DNA from: Lignipirellula cremea
GTDB taxonomy: Bacteria; Planctomycetota; Planctomycetia; Pirellulales; Pirellulaceae
Direction of reading: 5' to 3'
Assembly: GCF_007751035.1 (NCBI RefSeq)
Contig: NZ_CP036433.1
Span: forward strand, 5,313,001-5,377,000
Length of the DNA stretch: 64,000 nt
Shown: in pieces, positions 54,997 through 63,499 of the stretch
How positions within the stretch are numbered: the stretch's first letter is position 1
Layout of the letters: each line of letters opens with the position of its first letter
Notes under the pieces: model-generated
What the model saw: the letters and a program-made list of their open reading frames with translations, nothing else
What the model was told of the DNA's origin: nothing
Database searches by the model: none
Program-made: the position numbers and the translations under genes

Positions 54997-55482
54997 ATGC
55001 GTTTTCGACAGCTAGACCGAATCACAGAACTCGTTCCTGGCGAGCGGATCACGGCGATCAAAGCCTTGACCCTGTCGGAAGAATACCTGGAAGATCATTT
55101 TCCGCGGTTTCCGGTCATGCCGGGCGTGGTGATGCTGGAATCCATGTTCCAGGCGAGCATGTGGTTGATCCATGCGACCGAGGAGTTTCGCCTGCCGATT
55201 GTGACGCTGAAAGAGTGTCGCAATGTGAAGTACAGCGACTTTGTCCAGCCGGGAGATGTGCTCCGGGTCGAGGCGCAAATCCTCAAACACGATGAGACAT
55301 CCACCACCTTGAAAACGCAAGGTTTCCTGGAAGACGGGGTCGCCGTTGGCGCCCGGCTGATCCTGGAGCGTTATTCGATTAACGAGCGTCATCCGGCCCG
55401 GGGCGATGCAGACAGCTATACCCGGCGCCGGCTGATTGAGGAGTTTCGTTTGCTTTATCCCAAACGGGCGGCAACGGCCTGA
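54997..55482 (+). CDS. FabZ-like 3-hydroxyacyl-ACP dehydratase
   Basis: 161 residues. Hot-dog fold with the FabZ active-site segment DHFPRFPVMPGVVMLESMFQ: His34 and Glu48 have the FabZ spacing of 14. It should dehydrate 3-hydroxyacyl-ACP to trans-2-enoyl-ACP. Compared with housekeeping FabZ the C-terminal ~25 residues (YTRRRLIEEFRLLYPKR) are extended and basic. First gene of a cluster with an ACP, a second FabZ-like protein and a FabF, downstream of a good promoter. Catalytic residues are complete, in contrast to its homologue at 56118. Confidence 0.85.
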   Translation: MRFRQLDRITELVPGERITAIKALTLSEEYLEDHFPRFPVMPGVVMLESMFQASMWLIHATEEFRLPIVTLKECRNVKYSDFVQPGDVLRVEAQILKHDETSTTLKTQGFLEDGVAVGARLILERYSINERHPARGDADSYTRRRLIEEFRLLYPKRAATA

Positions 55483-55600
55483 TCTCGATTTTTCCCTTGT
55501 TTTGAATGCAGTCCGCCATCGTCGGCGAAAACGTAGAGACAGATCTTCTATCACTTCAGGCCCCCACCAGGGGGTGACTTAACTCGGAGGTTGGACCACA

Positions 55601-55993
55601 ATGGCGCCCACGAAGGACGAAGTTTTCGAAAAGGTGCAGACCGCACTAGTCGACGCACTTGGGGTCGATGATGACGAAGTAACCCGAGAAGCGACCATGG
55701 TCGGCGACCTGGGCGCGGAGTCGATCGATTTTCTCGACATTGTTTTCCGCCTCGAAAAGGCGTTCGGGATCGAAATTCCGCGTGCGGAACTCTTCCCGGA
55801 AGACATTCTCACCAGCGCTGAATACGTGCAGGACGGCAAGGTCAGCCCGACCGGCCTCGTTGAACTGAAAAAACGGATGCCGTTCGCCGATCTCAGCAAG
55901 TTTGAGGAAGATCCGAACGTGCAGAATTTTGGCAACCTGCTGACGGTCAACGACTTGTGCCGTTATGTAGAGACCAAAGTCGGAACCGCCTGA
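55601..55993 (+). CDS. Acyl carrier protein with enlarged C-terminal half
   Basis: 130 residues, against 75-85 for ordinary ACPs. The 4'-phosphopantetheine site is Ser41 in LGAESIDFLDIVFRLEK. A GGAGG ribosome-binding sequence lies 10 nt upstream. Helices I and II look normal; then about 45 extra residues (~72-115: SAEYVQDGKVSPTGLVELKK and following) separate them from the usual last helix LLTVNDLCRYVETKV. The insertion may dock the neighbouring dehydratase or synthase. Such enlarged ACPs generally serve dedicated pathways rather than bulk fatty acid synthesis; that reading is inference. Confidence 0.88.
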   Translation: MAPTKDEVFEKVQTALVDALGVDDDEVTREATMVGDLGAESIDFLDIVFRLEKAFGIEIPRAELFPEDILTSAEYVQDGKVSPTGLVELKKRMPFADLSKFEEDPNVQNFGNLLTVNDLCRYVETKVGTA

Positions 55994-56117
55994 TCCTTGT
56001 CAGGTCCGCTCTCTGCAGCCGCTCAACCCGTCTTTCTGCGTCGCCTGTGATCCACCGGGGCGCAGAAAGCAGGGGCGTGCGTGCTGTCCCCTTTGCTCTT
56101 TCCTTTGATGGCTGGCC

Positions 56118-56666
56118 ATGCGTTGGTTTTGGATTGACCGATTTATCGATTTTGAAAGCGGTCGTCGGGCCGTGGCGATCAAAAATGTGTCCATCGCCGA
56201 AGAGCAATGCGACGAATACTTCGCCGGCTATATCCAAATGCCGTCGTCGATCATTATCGAAGGCATGGCCCAGACCGGCGGCATGCTGGTCAGCCAGCTC
56301 AGCGACTTCAAAGACCGGGTCGTGCTGGCCAAAATCAGCAAGTGCGTCTTCCATACCCCCGCTTTTCCAGGGGAAACGTTGACTTACACCTGCGAAGTGG
56401 AAACACTCCAGTCCGAAGGCGCCGTGGTCCAGGCGACCAGTCGCATCGGCGATCGCGTTCAGGCGGAAGCCCAGCTGATGTTTGCCTACCTCGACGACGC
56501 CCGTTTTGAAGGGGTCGAGCTGTTCGAACCGGTTGACTTTCTGGCAACTCTGAAGTTAATGCATTTATTCGATGTAGGCCGCATGCCCGACGGCGGACCC
56601 GTCCCGGTGCCTGACTGGATGGCAGTCGCCGAGGCGGCAGCCAAAGGCCTCGACGCCAAAGTGTGA
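56118..56666 (+). CDS. FabZ-like hot-dog protein lacking the catalytic His
   Basis: 182 residues. It aligns with the first dehydratase of the cluster: where that has DHFP...MPGVVMLE, this one has DEYFAGYIQMPSSIIIEGMAQTGG, so the catalytic His is replaced by Tyr34 while Glu48 is retained at identical spacing. The hot-dog core (LAKISKCVFHTPAFPGETLTY) is intact. A C-terminal extension (~150-182) follows. Loss of His should abolish hydratase activity, so it may be a structural partner of the intact enzyme, or have another function on the enlarged ACP. It lies between the ACP and fabF genes on the same strand. Confidence 0.83.
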   Translation: MRWFWIDRFIDFESGRRAVAIKNVSIAEEQCDEYFAGYIQMPSSIIIEGMAQTGGMLVSQLSDFKDRVVLAKISKCVFHTPAFPGETLTYTCEVETLQSEGAVVQATSRIGDRVQAEAQLMFAYLDDARFEGVELFEPVDFLATLKLMHLFDVGRMPDGGPVPVPDWMAVAEAAAKGLDAKV

Positions 56667-56793
56667 GCTTCCTGCCCGGCCCAGCGCCCCAAGGCAACGC
56701 AAGCGTGCGATTGCTGAAACCGGCGCTCCCGCAAGGAATCACTCCCTGTTGGCGATTTCCATTTTCCTCTGAGTTTTCCACTGAAGGTTTTGT

Positions 56794-58077
56794 ATGAAAC
56801 GGCGAGTCGTCATCACCGGCATTGGCGTGATCAATCCGATGGGTCACGACGTGGAAACGATGTGGAGCCGCTTGAAAGAAGGCGACTCAGGCGTCGGGCG
56901 AACGACCATCTTTGATGCGAGCCGCTTCCCCACCCAGATCTCAGCCGAAGTTCGCGACTGGGATGTCGACAAAATTGGCGAGGATCCCGAAGCCTGGAAA
57001 TTCCGTGGCCGGCACTCCAAATTCGCCGCCGGAGCAGCCACCCAGGCGGTCGAGTCGTCGGGCATCCTCGATAGCTCGCTCGACCCCACCCGCTTCGGGA
57101 TCTATCTCGGTTCGGGCGAAGGGAACCAGGACTTCTTCTCCTTCACCCGCATGATGGCGGCCGCTCTGGAAGGGGACAAACTCAATATCGCCGAGTTTAC
57201 CCGGGCGGGGCTCGAAACACTGAATCCGATCACGGAACTGGAGCAGGAGCCGAACATGCCGTCGGGCCACTTGGCCTCCATGTTCAACGCCCAGGGACCC
57301 AGCGCCAACTGCCTGACCGCCTGTGCGGCCAGCAGCCAGGCCGTGGGGGAAGCCAGCGAGATCATCCGCCGCGGCGACGCCGATGTAATGCTTTCCGGCG
57401 GCGCCCACAGCATGATTCACCCGTTTGGGGTGACCGGCTTTAACTTGCTGACAGCCCTGTCGACCAGCAACGACGAACCGGAACGGGCCTCCCGTCCCTT
57501 CGATCGTCTGCGCGATGGTTTCGTGCTGGGCGAAGGCGCCGGCATGGTCATTTTGGAAGAACTGGAACGGGCCAAAGCACGCGGCGCCCACATCTATGGC
57601 GAAGTTTCCGGTTACGGCTCCACCGCCGACGCCTTCCGCATCACGGACATTCATCCGCAAGGCCGCGGCGCCATTGGCTGCATGCGGATGGCGATTGCCG
57701 ACGCCGGGCTGAATCCGGCTGACATCGGCTACGTGAACGCCCATGGAACCAGTACGGCGGTGAATGATCGGGTGGAAACGGTCGCTTGCCGCGAGGTGTT
57801 CGGGGAACGGGCCATGCAGACCCCCGTCTCCAGCACGAAAAGCATGATGGGACACCTGATCGCCGCGGCCGGCGTCACCGAAATGATCGTCTGCCTGATG
57901 GCGATCCGCGACAGCGTGCTGCCGCCGACGATCAACTACGAAAACCCTGATCCCGATTGCGATCTTGATTACATTCCCAATGAGTCCCGCGAACAGAGAC
58001 TGACCGCGGCTCTCAATAACAGCTTTGGTTTTGGCGGACAGAACATTTCGCTCGTCGTTTCGGAGTTCAACCGTTAG
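56794..58077 (+). CDS. Beta-ketoacyl-ACP synthase II (FabF-like)
   Basis: 427 residues. Start VVITGIGVINPMG; nucleophile Cys177 in NCLTACAASSQAVG; His in YVNAHGTSTAVND and His in MMGHLIAAAGVTEM complete the C-H-H triad. Cys177 sits about 14 residues later than in E. coli FabF (Cys163) because of extra sequence before it (FTRAGLETLNPITELEQEP region). It elongates acyl-ACP with malonyl-ACP. As last gene of the four-gene cluster it probably works on the enlarged ACP encoded upstream. The reductase steps are not encoded here and must be shared with the main pathway. Confidence 0.93.
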   Translation: MKRRVVITGIGVINPMGHDVETMWSRLKEGDSGVGRTTIFDASRFPTQISAEVRDWDVDKIGEDPEAWKFRGRHSKFAAGAATQAVESSGILDSSLDPTRFGIYLGSGEGNQDFFSFTRMMAAALEGDKLNIAEFTRAGLETLNPITELEQEPNMPSGHLASMFNAQGPSANCLTACAASSQAVGEASEIIRRGDADVMLSGGAHSMIHPFGVTGFNLLTALSTSNDEPERASRPFDRLRDGFVLGEGAGMVILEELERAKARGAHIYGEVSGYGSTADAFRITDIHPQGRGAIGCMRMAIADAGLNPADIGYVNAHGTSTAVNDRVETVACREVFGERAMQTPVSSTKSMMGHLIAAAGVTEMIVCLMAIRDSVLPPTINYENPDPDCDLDYIPNESREQRLTAALNNSFGFGGQNISLVVSEFNR

Positions 58078-58119
58078 GCAAAATCTGCCAGGCGGCGGTT
58101 GGCATCCTGAAGGCTGCGA

Positions 58120-58154
58120 ACAGGCGGTCGGTTTTCTGCAGGAAAACCGCCTGT
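58120..58154 (+). terminator. Terminator-like hairpin after the FabF-like gene
   Basis: ACAGGCGG(TCGG)TTTTC, loop TGCAG, GAAAACCGCCTGT: 13 paired bases with a 4-base bulge, 43 bp after the stop codon. There is no T-run after it, so it may be a weak terminator or an mRNA-end protection structure. Confidence 0.45.
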
Positions 58155-58543
58155 CCCACGAGTTTTCGGACCACAAATTGCTGGTTGCTACAGCCATGAC
58201 GCTTGCACCTTTGCAGGGCGGCGGCTGTGCACGTAAGAAACGATTTGCTTTCCCTGAACGATAAAAGTCCCCTGCGCGGCGAGGATTTCCTCACTGTTGC
58301 GTCGCGCACTCGAAGCTGGTTTTCTTTCTCAACTTTCACTGCGAAAGGGTCTCCCTTCGAACGCCGGAGGTATGTTTGTAAGCCGGCAGCAAGCCGTTCT
58401 CTCTGACGCCAGTTCGGCCAGCTTTATCGAGCGGGCCGCAACATCATCAGGAAAGACGCGGCAAGGGAAGTCGCTCCACCCGGAGCGGTTTTTCTGTTGC
58501 CCGGCAGGTCGAACTCTCCAAGCGATACGACGAGAGCCCTCCC
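58155..58543. other. Intergenic region upstream of glgX
   Basis: Nearly 390 bp without a supported gene. Several short frames exist, but none shows protein character or a ribosome-binding site. It should contain the glgX promoter; TTGCAG and TAAGAA boxes near 58213-58241 are too weak to call. No repeat was recognised. Confidence 0.35.
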
Positions 58544-60628
58544 ATGCTTATGCCGCATACTCATCCTGCCATGCAGTTTCATCACGCCCTGCCTTATGGA
58601 GCCATTCTCCATGACGGCGGCGTGCAATTTTCTGTTTTCAGCCGTAGCGCCACAGGCATGAGCCTGTTGCTGTACGGCGATGTCAACGATACCGAACCCG
58701 ACGAAGTGATTCGCTTTAACCGCGAAACTGACCGCTGGGGCGATATCTGGAGCGTGTTTGTACCAGGCGTCGGCGCCGGGCAGCTCTACCACTTTGCCGC
58801 CGAAGGTCCCTTTGATCCGTCGATCGGCCAGCGTTTTGACGGCAAAGCCCGCCTGATTGATCCCTACGCCAAAGCGCTTGCCGGCACGTTCCAACCCGGC
58901 AAAGACGATATCATCCGGCCGCCCAAATGTGTCGCCATCGATGACTACTTTGACTGGCAAGGCGATCGCCACCTGAGGCGGCCGCTGTCAGAAACGGTCA
59001 TCTATGAGATGCACGTCAAAGGCTTTACCTGCTCCAAAACAAGCGGCTGCGAATATCCCGGCACCTACCTGGGCGTGATCGAGAAGATCCCGTACCTCAA
59101 GTCGCTGGGCGTCACCGCGGTCGAACTGATGCCGGTTCACGAGTTTCCCATTCGCGACATCCACGGCAAAGTGCAGAAACGCCCCAACTACTGGGGCTAC
59201 GACTCGATGGCGTTTTTCGGCCCCCACCGCGGCTACGCCGCCAGCAGCGAACCGGGCGCGCAAGTCGTCGAGTTCAAGCAGATGGTCAAGGCCTTGCACC
59301 AGGCCGGCATCGAAGTGATTCTCGATGTGGTGTTTAACCATACCTGCGAAGGGAACGAACGCGGCCCCACTCTCAGCTTCAAAGGGCTGGAGAACCAGGT
59401 CTATTACATGCTCACCGAGGGGGGCAAGTACTATAAAAACTATTCCGGCTGCGGCAACACGGTCAACGGCAACCATCCGATCGTCCGCGAGATGATCTTC
59501 CATTGCTTGCGGCACTGGGTGCATAACTACCACGTTGACGGCTTCCGGTTTGACCTGGCGTCAATTCTCAGCCGTGACCGTCACGGCAACCTGGCTCCCA
59601 ATCCGCCGGTGGTTGAAGCGATCGCCGAAGACCCCATGCTGGCCGATACCAAAATTATCGCCGAAGCCTGGGACGCGGCCGGAGCTTACCAGGTCGGCTC
59701 GTTCGGCGACTTGCGCTGGGCGGAGTGGAACGGCCGCTATCGCGACGATGTGCGACGCTTCTGGCGCGGCGATCCGGGCCTGATCGGACCGTTCGCCACC
59801 CGCCTGGCAGGCTCCAGCGACCTGTACCAGCGGGGCGGCAGGGCTCCGTACTGCAGCATTAACTTTGTGACTTCGCACGACGGCTTCACCATGAACGACA
59901 TGGTCAGCTATCGTGAGAAACACAATGAGGCCAACGGCGAAGATAACCGCGACGGCGACAATAACAACTTCAGCGACAACTACGGAGCCGAAGGACCGAC
60001 CCGCCGCAAAGCGATTGAAGAGCTGCGCCTGCGGCAGATGAAAAACATGATCGCCACACTCATGCTTAGCCAGGGTGTGCCGATGCTGGTCTCCGGCGAC
60101 GAAATTCGCCGCACCCAGAAAGGGAACAACAACGCCTACTGCCAGGACAACGAAATCTCCTGGTTCAACTGGCAACTGGTGGAAAAGAACAAGGAGCTGC
60201 TCCGCTTTGTCAGAGCGCTCATCAAGTTCCGCCGCGACCAGCCAACCGTTCGCCGGGAGGACTTTTTAACCGGTGTCGCCCGCACCGACGACGCGCTGCC
60301 CGATGTCAGCTGGTACAGCCCGCTGGGAACGGCCGTGGACTGGCGGAGCACCGACTTGACCTTGATCTGCCTGTTGAAAAAGCCCGACGCGGAACATGAC
60401 CCCAAAGGCCAGGGACGTAACGTGCTGATCCTGGCGAACGCCACCACCGTCAGCCGTGAGTTCATCCTGCCGCCCATTGCCAAAGGGTTGCGATGGCGTC
60501 TGTTCTGCAATACGGCCGCCCGCCCCAATAGCGACATCTTCCCCAATTACGACGGCCCCCCGCCGCCGCCTTCGGGCCGCCTGATGTTGCCCCATCACGC
60601 CATGTGCGTGTACTTGTCGCAGGAGTAG
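58544..60628 (+). CDS. glgX: Glycogen debranching enzyme GlgX-like (GH13 isoamylase family)
   Basis: 694 residues. An N-terminal CBM48-like domain (ILHDGGVQFSVFSRSATGMSLLLYGD) precedes the GH13 barrel: VTAVELMPVHEF, EVILDVVFNHTCEG, GFRFDLASIL (nucleophile Asp), KIIAEAWDAAG (acid Glu), FVTSHDGFTMNDM (third Asp), then DGDNNNFSDNYGAEGPT and GNNNAYCQDNEISWFNW, the GlgX/isoamylase signature. It cleaves alpha-1,6 branches of glycogen in the cytoplasm. Translation may start at 58544 or at the second ATG 58550. It is monocistronic: a strong terminator follows 27 bp after its stop. Confidence 0.94.
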   Translation: MLMPHTHPAMQFHHALPYGAILHDGGVQFSVFSRSATGMSLLLYGDVNDTEPDEVIRFNRETDRWGDIWSVFVPGVGAGQLYHFAAEGPFDPSIGQRFDGKARLIDPYAKALAGTFQPGKDDIIRPPKCVAIDDYFDWQGDRHLRRPLSETVIYEMHVKGFTCSKTSGCEYPGTYLGVIEKIPYLKSLGVTAVELMPVHEFPIRDIHGKVQKRPNYWGYDSMAFFGPHRGYAASSEPGAQVVEFKQMVKALHQAGIEVILDVVFNHTCEGNERGPTLSFKGLENQVYYMLTEGGKYYKNYSGCGNTVNGNHPIVREMIFHCLRHWVHNYHVDGFRFDLASILSRDRHGNLAPNPPVVEAIAEDPMLADTKIIAEAWDAAGAYQVGSFGDLRWAEWNGRYRDDVRRFWRGDPGLIGPFATRLAGSSDLYQRGGRAPYCSINFVTSHDGFTMNDMVSYREKHNEANGEDNRDGDNNNFSDNYGAEGPTRRKAIEELRLRQMKNMIATLMLSQGVPMLVSGDEIRRTQKGNNNAYCQDNEISWFNWQLVEKNKELLRFVRALIKFRRDQPTVRREDFLTGVARTDDALPDVSWYSPLGTAVDWRSTDLTLICLLKKPDAEHDPKGQGRNVLILANATTVSREFILPPIAKGLRWRLFCNTAARPNSDIFPNYDGPPPPPSGRLMLPHHAMCVYLSQE

Positions 60629-60655
60629 GCGACTCTGCGGAACCCGTTCGAAATC

Positions 60656-60696
60656 ACAAAGCCAGGCCGTTCCCAGCGGCCTGGCTTTGTTTCTTG
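60656..60696 (+). terminator. Rho-independent terminator of glgX
   Basis: ACAAAGCCAGGCCG, a 7-base loop, CGGCCTGGCTTTGT: a perfect 14-bp stem, followed by TTCTT. It starts 27 bp after the glgX stop codon. Confidence 0.9.
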
Positions 60697-60983
60697 CTGG
60701 ACGCGGAATCCCGACAAAGCGAACCCTCTGCCTGGCGTTTCCCGTCGAGGAAAGCGTCTGCCCCAAGCGCACTCCAGGCAGCATGACAGGGCGGATCTTT
60801 TGGGCGTGCCTGACCGGATCGGTTGCACGAATTCTATCGCCTGTGAGGATCGTAACGGTTGTAGCTTTAAGACGACCAATTTTGAGTAAGATCTTATCCC
60901 GACGCCGTTTGACAAACGCTGGACGCGCAGATTTCAGCGATCATCCTGGAGCATTACCGCCCAGATGCGCCAGGAAATCTCCC

Positions 60984-62174
60984 ATGGATTTGGACCGCCC
61001 GATTGCCCGTTACCAGATGCTGGATGTTTGGCGCGGCCTCGCCTGTCTGAGCATTATCGTATGCCATTCGATCTTCTACTGCATGCCAGGGACGACCGAA
61101 GGCGACGGTATCTGGGAGTTGCTCCTTTGGCTCTGTTCGAAAGCGTGGATCGGGGTGCCGGCGTTCTTTGTAATCTCTGGCTACTGCATTGCAGCGTCGG
61201 CCGACGCGCCACGCCGCCGGACCGAACCGGCAAAAAATTTCGCCTGGCGACGGATGTTGCGAATCTATCCGCCGCTGTGGGCCTACCTGGTGCTGACGGC
61301 CGTCGCAGTAATGTTGATGGAGTACTGGTGGACGGGCATCTACAGTGACCATAACTACCAGTTGCGAACGCCGGATCAATTGACCCTGTGGCAATGGCTG
61401 GGAAATTTCACCCTGACCGAGTCCTGGCGATACCACCTGCTAGGCAGCGCCCAGGAATTTTACGGCGGCCAACTGTGGACGCTCTGTTATGAGGAGCAGT
61501 TCTACCTGCTGGTCGCCGCGTTGATGACGTTCTGTCGGGGGCGGACACTGTTTGCGGCCCTGGCGGGAGTCACTGCCCTGGTCGCTGTCGCCGGTGTTTT
61601 CTCCCCCATGTCCTACCTGCAGGTGCAAGGGTTCTTTTTTGATGGCGCCTGGCTGCAGTTTGCGGCCGGAGTGGCGGTTTACTTTGCCTTACATCGGGCC
61701 AATCGCCTGGAATATTGGGGAATTGTGTCGCTACTGGCGATCGCCCTGGCCTGGCAGTTTGTCGGGCCTTCCTCGGTAATGTACAGCCCGCGTCCCGGGA
61801 TGCGGATTTTGGCGTTTGGCTTTGCCCTGTTGCTATTGGTAATGCATCGGTTCGATGCCCGCCTGGCGGCGCTGCCGGTCATGAAACCGATCGCCTGGGT
61901 GGGGGTGATGTGTTACAGCATTTATCTCATTCACTGGCCAGTCGTCAAACCGATCAGTCACATCTTCTTCGAAGAGGGCTGGAGCACGCCGGCCGAAACC
62001 GTGCTGGTGGTCGTGCCCGTTTGCCTGGCCGCTTCGCTGGCGGCCGGCTGGCTGTTTTACCACACGATTGAGAAACGCTTTATCGGTTCGCGTTCGGCGC
62101 CTGCACCCACCAAGGCGCCCGAAGAGACGAACTTTCCCACCCCTTCAACGCCGCAGCCCAGCCTGGGCGCGTAA
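60984..62174 (+). CDS. Acyltransferase family 3 membrane protein
   Basis: 396 residues from ATG 60984 (AGGA nine bases upstream); the long open frame upstream begins inside the glgX terminator region and is not coding. About ten TM helices are visible. The family signature starts with MLDVWRGLACLSIIVCHS (the R-x10-H type motif), then GVPAFFVISGYCIA, RRMLRIYPPLWAYL, YEEQFYLLVAALM and YSIYLIHWPVVKP. These enzymes O-acylate sugars, peptidoglycan or surface polysaccharides. The C-terminal ~30 residues (Pro/Thr-rich) are an unstructured tail. Substrate unknown; it converges on lpxK. Confidence 0.92.
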   Translation: MDLDRPIARYQMLDVWRGLACLSIIVCHSIFYCMPGTTEGDGIWELLLWLCSKAWIGVPAFFVISGYCIAASADAPRRRTEPAKNFAWRRMLRIYPPLWAYLVLTAVAVMLMEYWWTGIYSDHNYQLRTPDQLTLWQWLGNFTLTESWRYHLLGSAQEFYGGQLWTLCYEEQFYLLVAALMTFCRGRTLFAALAGVTALVAVAGVFSPMSYLQVQGFFFDGAWLQFAAGVAVYFALHRANRLEYWGIVSLLAIALAWQFVGPSSVMYSPRPGMRILAFGFALLLLVMHRFDARLAALPVMKPIAWVGVMCYSIYLIHWPVVKPISHIFFEEGWSTPAETVLVVVPVCLAASLAAGWLFYHTIEKRFIGSRSAPAPTKAPEETNFPTPSTPQPSLGA

Positions 62175-62211
62175 CCTGGCCAGGGATTCAGCCTGCCCGC
62201 TACTAACACGG

Positions 62212-63312
62212 TCAATCCGCGTCGGAGCCCCAGTCGTCGTCCTGGTCATTCGCCAGGGCGGCGTCGGCCTGCTGGTCGATCAGGGCGGCGAGCTCCGCTT
62301 CTCCGGCCTGGAACTGCATGCCAATCAGCAAGGCCCACAGCGGCAACGCCCCCAGCCGATCGACCTCAATCTTGACGAGGTCCTTGTGCGTGCAAAGCAG
62401 TGCTGCAACATCGGACAGCTCGGCGGCCCAGCCGGCGAGCGACTCAATATCCGTGCGGGTATACGAATGATGATCGGGAAACTCCCGCCAGGCGGCAATC
62501 TCATAGCCGCATGCTTCCAGCGTATGGCGAAAGCCGGCCGGGTTGCCGATGCCGCAAAAGGCGGCGATGCGCGGCCGCTCGCCGGGTGCGATCGGCTGTT
62601 CGTCGCCGGAAGCGTTGCGTAAGCATTGCGGGGCGTGGATGACCTCGCTCCAGGGAGCGGTGCGATTATATCGCTGCACCGTCTTGCGCAGCTCGGCGCG
62701 GGCCGGTGCGTCGATCATGTCGGCCCGGGTGAGCACAATGGCGTCCGCCCGACTGAGGCCCGTTAGCGGTTCGCGCAGATAACCGCGGGGAAGCAGCTTT
62801 CCCAGGCCAAACGGCTGTAGCGCATCGAGCAGTACAATATCGAGATCGCGATCGATCCGCCGGTGCTGGAAGCCGTCGTCCAGCAGGATCAGCTGGGCGG
62901 AAAACTCTTCCACCGCCAGTTCCGCGGCGGCGACGCGGTCGGGATCCTGCAGATGGGGGACGTCCGGCAGGCGTTGCTCCAGCTCCTTGGCTTCGTCATT
63001 GACGCCGCCTTTTTCCGCCCCGTAGCCACGACTGACGATCGTGACACGCACCTCTTGCTGTCGCAAGCGCCGGGCGATCCACTCCACTAAAGGCGTTTTC
63101 CCCGTGCCGCCGGCCGTGATATTGCCCACGCTGATCACGGGAGTCGCTACACGGGTGACCGCCTGCGACGAATGATCGTAACGGCGGTTGCGCAATGCCA
63201 CCGCCCAGCCGTAGGGACAGGCTGCGGCTCCGAGCAGGAACCGCCAGGCGACGCCGCCGAATCCACGGCGGCGTCCGCTGACAATTTCGCGATGTTCTTC
63301 AGGCGTTAGCAT
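62212..63312 (-). CDS. lpxK: Tetraacyldisaccharide 4'-kinase (lipid A synthesis)
   Basis: 366 residues from ATG 63312 (a TTG lies 12 nt upstream). LpxK landmarks: ISVGNITAGGTGKTPLVEWI with the P-loop at 68-73, VTIVSRGYGAEKGG, LILLDDGFQHRRIDRDLDIVLLD (Walker-B-type acidic residues), LLPRGYLREPLTGL and FCGIGNPAGFRHTLE. It adds the 4' phosphate to lipid A disaccharide at the inner membrane, the step before Kdo transfer by KdtA. The last ~30 residues form an acidic tail. With kdtA at 41.8 kb it supports LPS production by this organism. Confidence 0.95.
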   Translation of the reverse strand: MLTPEEHREIVSGRRRGFGGVAWRFLLGAAACPYGWAVALRNRRYDHSSQAVTRVATPVISVGNITAGGTGKTPLVEWIARRLRQQEVRVTIVSRGYGAEKGGVNDEAKELEQRLPDVPHLQDPDRVAAAELAVEEFSAQLILLDDGFQHRRIDRDLDIVLLDALQPFGLGKLLPRGYLREPLTGLSRADAIVLTRADMIDAPARAELRKTVQRYNRTAPWSEVIHAPQCLRNASGDEQPIAPGERPRIAAFCGIGNPAGFRHTLEACGYEIAAWREFPDHHSYTRTDIESLAGWAAELSDVAALLCTHKDLVKIEVDRLGALPLWALLIGMQFQAGEAELAALIDQQADAALANDQDDDWGSDAD

Positions 63313-63369
63313 CTGCTGGTCCAACGCCTCGCACGGATCTCGCGGGATCGACTGCCAGAAGGCAGGCTA

Positions 63370-63496
63370 GTGGTGCGTCAAGTTTCAATTTCAGGTTTGG
63401 CCATTTTCGCGCGAGCCGCTGTTCCTTTTAGTTAACCGTGGCTATCGCCAAAACGGCTAATTGGAAGAACCCGAACTCTTTGCCTTGACGCAGCAC
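63370..63496. mobile_element. MITE-like element (copy 2), ~127 bp
   Basis: Same terminal repeats as copy 1 (GTGGTGCGTCAA on the left, TTGACGCAGCAC on the right). The left flank is TA; the right flank is TC, so the expected TA duplication is not perfect. The core has GTTAACCGTGGCTATCGCC, the reverse complement of which resembles the core of copy 1. It ends three bases before the stop of the isocitrate dehydrogenase gene. Confidence 0.62.
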
Positions 63497-63499
63497 TCG

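Noticed and set aside
58297-58614. 105-codon plus-strand frame upstream of and overlapping glgX
   Set aside because: No ribosome-binding site or domain, and its end runs into glgX in another frame.
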